Source: Rhodanobacter humi (lineage in GTDB: Bacteria; Pseudomonadota; Gammaproteobacteria; Xanthomonadales; Rhodanobacteraceae). Taken from it: 64,000 nt of DNA. The notes under the pieces were generated by a model. It had not been told where the DNA came from. It saw only the letters and a program-made list of their open reading frames with translations, and ran no database searches. Both the position numbers and the translations under genes were made by a program. Location of the stretch: assembly GCF_041107455.1 (NCBI RefSeq), contig NZ_JBGBPY010000001.1:1798001-1862000 (forward strand). The letters run 5' to 3'. Shown one piece after another: positions 59,023 to 64,000 of this stretch. Position 1 is the stretch's first letter. Each line of letters begins with the position of its first letter.

Positions 59023-59117
59023 CACGACCTTCTCCATCCGGCGAGTGTCGGCAACGCTATCAAATTACACACGTAATTTGAAGCGCCGCCATGGTCGCAT
59101 AGGCAATCCCCGCACGC

Positions 59118-59142
59118 AAAAACGCCGGCGCAAGGCCGGCGT
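59118..59142 (-). terminator. Intrinsic terminator of the atp operon
   Basis: On the minus strand the stem ACGCCGGC / GCCGGCGT with a CTTGC loop is followed by TTTTTGCG. It lies about 110 bp after the atpC stop codon and is in the right position and orientation to end the atpAGDC transcript. Confidence 0.85.
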
Positions 59143-59189
59143 CTGCTTCAACGAGGCTGCCAAACGAAGCGGCCGCTCTTACCAGGAGT

Positions 59190-59238
59190 GCGGCCATGGA
59201 TGGCCGCCCATTTGATTTCCGCGATCAGGGAAGATCGC
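59190..59238. repeat. Two hexaloop hairpins downstream of atpC
   Basis: GCGGCC-ATGGAT-GGCCGC (59190-59207) and GCGATC-AGGGAA-GATCGC (59221-59238) are perfect 6-bp-stem hairpins with six-base loops, separated by CCATTTGATTTCC. The first loop reads CATGGATG on the plus strand; the second, CAGGGAAG, departs from that at one position. They lie between atpC (ends 59251) and the operon terminator, belonging to the same family as the array at 61277. Confidence 0.75.
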
Positions 59239-59250
59239 AAAAGCAAAGCC

Positions 59251-59673
59251 TCAGTGCTTCAAATTCTTCCGCAGCCGCTCCAGCGCCTGCAGCTGGGCCA
59301 TCGCCTGGGCCAGCTTGGCCTGCGCCTCGGAAACTTCCAGCGCGTCGGTGCGATTGGCCAGCGCGTCTTCGGCTTCCTTCTTCGCGCGCTGCGCGGCGGC
59401 CTCGTCGAGGTCGGCGGCGCGGATCGCGGTGTCGACCAGCACGGTGACCACCTGCGGCTGCACCTCGAGAATGCCGCCGGAGATGTAGAACTGCTGGCGC
59501 TCGCCCGCAGCCAGCACCACGTCGACATGGCCCGGCTTGAGACGGGTGATCAGCGGCGCGTGGCGCGGCGTGATGCCCAGCTCGCCCAGCTCGCCGGTGG
59601 CGACGAGCATCGTGGCCTCGCCGGAGAAGATCTCGGCCTCGGCGCTGACGATGTCGACTCGGAGGGTGGTCAT
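59251..59673 (-). CDS. atpC: F-type ATP synthase epsilon subunit
   Basis: A 140-residue subunit of the F1 rotor. The N-terminal beta-sandwich ([20 protein letters not shown], then [22 protein letters not shown]) and the C-terminal helical hairpin ([21 protein letters not shown]) are complete. It binds the gamma subunit and can inhibit ATP hydrolysis. The gene is separated from atpD by 100 bp, an unusually long gap for this operon. Confidence 0.97.
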   Translation of the reverse strand: MTTLRVDIVSAEAEIFSGEATMLVATGELGELGITPRHAPLITRLKPGHVDVVLAAGERQQFYISGGILEVQPQVVTVLVDTAIRAADLDEAAAQRAKKEAEDALANRTDALEVSEAQAKLAQAMAQLQALERLRKNLKH

Positions 59674-59691
59674 GGTTGGTTACTCGTCACG

Positions 59692-59707
59692 TTCGCGGAT
59701 GAACGAA
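59692..59707. repeat. Single hexaloop hairpin between atpC and atpD
   Basis: CGTTC-GCGGAT-GAACG has a 5-bp stem and the loop GCGGAT. The plus-strand sequence is CGCGGATG, which fits the family at GGAT but not at the A of CANGGA. It lies 18 bp upstream of the atpC start codon (in the minus-strand sense) and could affect its translation. Confidence 0.65.
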
Positions 59708-59764
59708 AAGCAGGAAGAGCCGGCTTGCATGGTGGCGTTCTCGCCAGATTGCCCATGCTGTTGC

Positions 59765-61228
<1,464 letters not shown>

Positions 61229-61276
61229 TTAAGTGTTTTGTCATAGCGCCGCTAGCGCGTCGCTCTTATTTCGAGT

Positions 61277-61389
61277 GCAACCACGGACGGTTGCCTTTTG
61301 ATCTTGCTCTGCGATCACGGATGATCGCTTTGATTCAACCACGGCCACGGATGGCCGCCCATTTGATCTTCGCGGTCATGGATGACCGC
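61277..61389 (+). ncRNA. Array of four hexaloop hairpins with CANGGAYG loops in the atpD-atpG spacer (candidate RsmA/CsrA-binding RNA)
   Basis: Four perfect-stem hairpins with six-base loops: GCAACC-ACGGAC-GGTTGC (61277-61294), GCGATC-ACGGAT-GATCGC (61311-61328), CGGCC-ACGGAT-GGCCG (61342-61357) and GCGGTC-ATGGAT-GACCGC (61372-61389). On the plus strand each loop with its closing bases reads C-A-N-GGA-Y-G, the consensus for RsmA/CsrA binding hairpins; C-ACGGAU-G is the loop of the hcnA leader bound by RsmE. Spacing is 30-34 bp, and TTTGATCTT linkers recur. Stem sequences differ but stay complementary. The array is antisense to the atp transcript; no terminator or clear promoter is seen, so an sRNA is inferred only. 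Confidence 0.5.
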
Positions 61390-61391
61390 AC

Positions 61392-62309
61392 TTACACAGC
61401 CGCAGCTCCGCCGACGATCTCGCTGATTTCCTGCGTGATCGCCGCCTGCCGGGTCTTGTTGTAGACCAGGGTCAGCGTGTCGATCACCTTGTTCGCGTTG
61501 TCCGACGCGCTCTTCATCGCGACCATGCGCGCGGCGTGCTCGCTGGCGAGGTTCTCCAGCACGCCCTGGTACACCACCGATTCGATGTAGCGGCCCAGCA
61601 CGTGCTCCAGCACGGTCTGCGCGTCGGGTTCGTAGATGTAGTCCCAGTCGTGGGCCTGCTCCAGCTTGATGCCGGCATACGCCGACTCGCCGGCCGCCTG
61701 GTGCGCTTCCATTTCCGCGGCCACCAGCGGCAACGGCAGCAGCGCGTCGATGGTCGGCTTCTGCGTCATGGTGTTGACGAAGTCGTTGTAGGCGAGGAAC
61801 ACGCGGTCCAGCGCATTCGCCGAATAGGCGTCCAGCACCACCTTGATCACGCCGATCAGCTGCTCCAGCTTCGGCCGCTCGCCGAGATGGGTGGTGCTGC
61901 CGGTCAGGTTCACGCCCTTGATGCGGCGGAAGAACTGCAGCGCCTTCTGGCCGATCGCCACCACGTCGACCTGCACGCCTTTGCCCTGCCACTCCTGGAT
62001 CGCCGGCAGCAGGCGGCGGAACATGTTGGAGTTCAGGCCGCCGCACAGGCCGCGGTCGGTGGACACCACGATGTAGGCCACCCGCGCCACGTTGTCGCGT
62101 TCGACCAGGAACGGATGCTTGAAGTCGGTGCTGGCCTGCGCCACGTGCGCGATCACCTTGCGCATGGAACGCGCATACGGACGCGAGGCCTTCATCAGAT
62201 CCTGCGCCTTGCGGATCTTCGAGGCCGAGACCATTTCGAGCGCGCGCGTCACCTTGCGCATGTTCTGCGTGCTCTTGATCTTGGTTTTGATTTCGCGTCC
62301 GCTGGCCAT
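61392..62309 (-). CDS. atpG: F-type ATP synthase gamma subunit
   Basis: A 305-residue subunit that forms the central rotor shaft. The N-terminal helix ([28 protein letters not shown]) and C-terminal helix ([25 protein letters not shown]) are standard. Compared with E. coli (287 aa) there is an insertion of about 18 residues near residue 197-215 ([20 protein letters not shown]), before the conserved DWDYIYEPD. The stop codon is at 61392, just after the hairpin array. Confidence 0.97.
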   Translation of the reverse strand: MASGREIKTKIKSTQNMRKVTRALEMVSASKIRKAQDLMKASRPYARSMRKVIAHVAQASTDFKHPFLVERDNVARVAYIVVSTDRGLCGGLNSNMFRRLLPAIQEWQGKGVQVDVVAIGQKALQFFRRIKGVNLTGSTTHLGERPKLEQLIGVIKVVLDAYSANALDRVFLAYNDFVNTMTQKPTIDALLPLPLVAAEMEAHQAAGESAYAGIKLEQAHDWDYIYEPDAQTVLEHVLGRYIESVVYQGVLENLASEHAARMVAMKSASDNANKVIDTLTLVYNKTRQAAITQEISEIVGGAAAV

Positions 62310-62386
62310 CTGTTTCGCTCGCTGTGCTCGCCTGGGGAACGGGGTCTGGAGAACGGGGTGGTGGCGTTTCCTGCTCCCCGCTGCTC

Positions 62387-63937
<1,551 letters not shown>

Positions 63938-64000
63938 GGTCGTTATCCTGAAATTTTGTAAACGCGATGCTTTCTTTGAGAGTCCGACTGGATGCCGGGG

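Overview
The window is high-GC chromosomal DNA of a gammaproteobacterium, most likely a member of the Xanthomonadales close to Rhodanobacteraceae (Rhodanobacter/Dyella/Luteibacter type). This is an inference from gene content: a XanB2-type chorismatase beside an aryl-polyene (xanthomonadin-like) ketosynthase set, a long unimodular QueF, an Oar-type TonB-dependent receptor, many secreted peptidases of families S9, M1 and M61, and an F-type ATP synthase operon followed closely by glmU. No phage, integrase, CRISPR array or rRNA gene is visible. The only RNA gene called with confidence is one tRNA-Arg(CCG).

Layout. 1-7700: the 3' end of nrdB, a TonB-dependent receptor, a self-regulated TetR-CPBP protease pair, and a BlaI-M56 sensor pair with a clear double operator. 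7760-29800: mostly exported hydrolases (S9 and M1 peptidases, phosphoesterase, multicopper oxidase, glycerophosphodiesterase, two tandem M61 peptidases), with a FecR-like protein, a GST, QueF, small lipoproteins, the tRNA and an amino-acid permease. 29895-33578: a three-gene overlapping operon (sulfatase-fold membrane enzyme, lysoplasmalogenase, sterol-desaturase-type hydroxylase) that suggests envelope-lipid metabolism. 33918-42076: an MdtABC-like efflux operon (adaptor plus two RND pumps) interrupted by a 281-bp element with 28-bp terminal inverted repeats. 42461-51671: a membrane-anchored cytochrome c, the operon hydrolase-zapE-DJ-1-EAL, gpmA, a beta-helix repeat protein and hemF. 51846-57035: the aryl-polyene pigment genes (ketosynthase, ketosynthase-like partner, glycosyltransferase; acyltransferase and ACP on the other strand; xanB2). 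57052-63937: glmU, a lipoprotein and atpC-D-G-A, all on the minus strand.

How the genes fit together. XanB2 would make the aromatic starter, and the ACP, ketosynthases, acyltransferase and glycosyltransferase would extend and attach the polyene. The activating ligase, ketoreductase, dehydratases and exporter of such clusters are absent, so this locus is only part of the pathway. The most unusual non-coding structure is in the ATP synthase operon. The atpD-atpG spacer carries four short hairpins with different but fully complementary stems and the loop core C-A-N-GGA-Y-G on the plus strand, which is the shape of an RsmA/CsrA binding site. Related hairpins lie after atpC and between atpC and atpD, and the atpD stop codon sits in a GUAA tetraloop. 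Several dispersed intergenic hairpin repeat families are also present.
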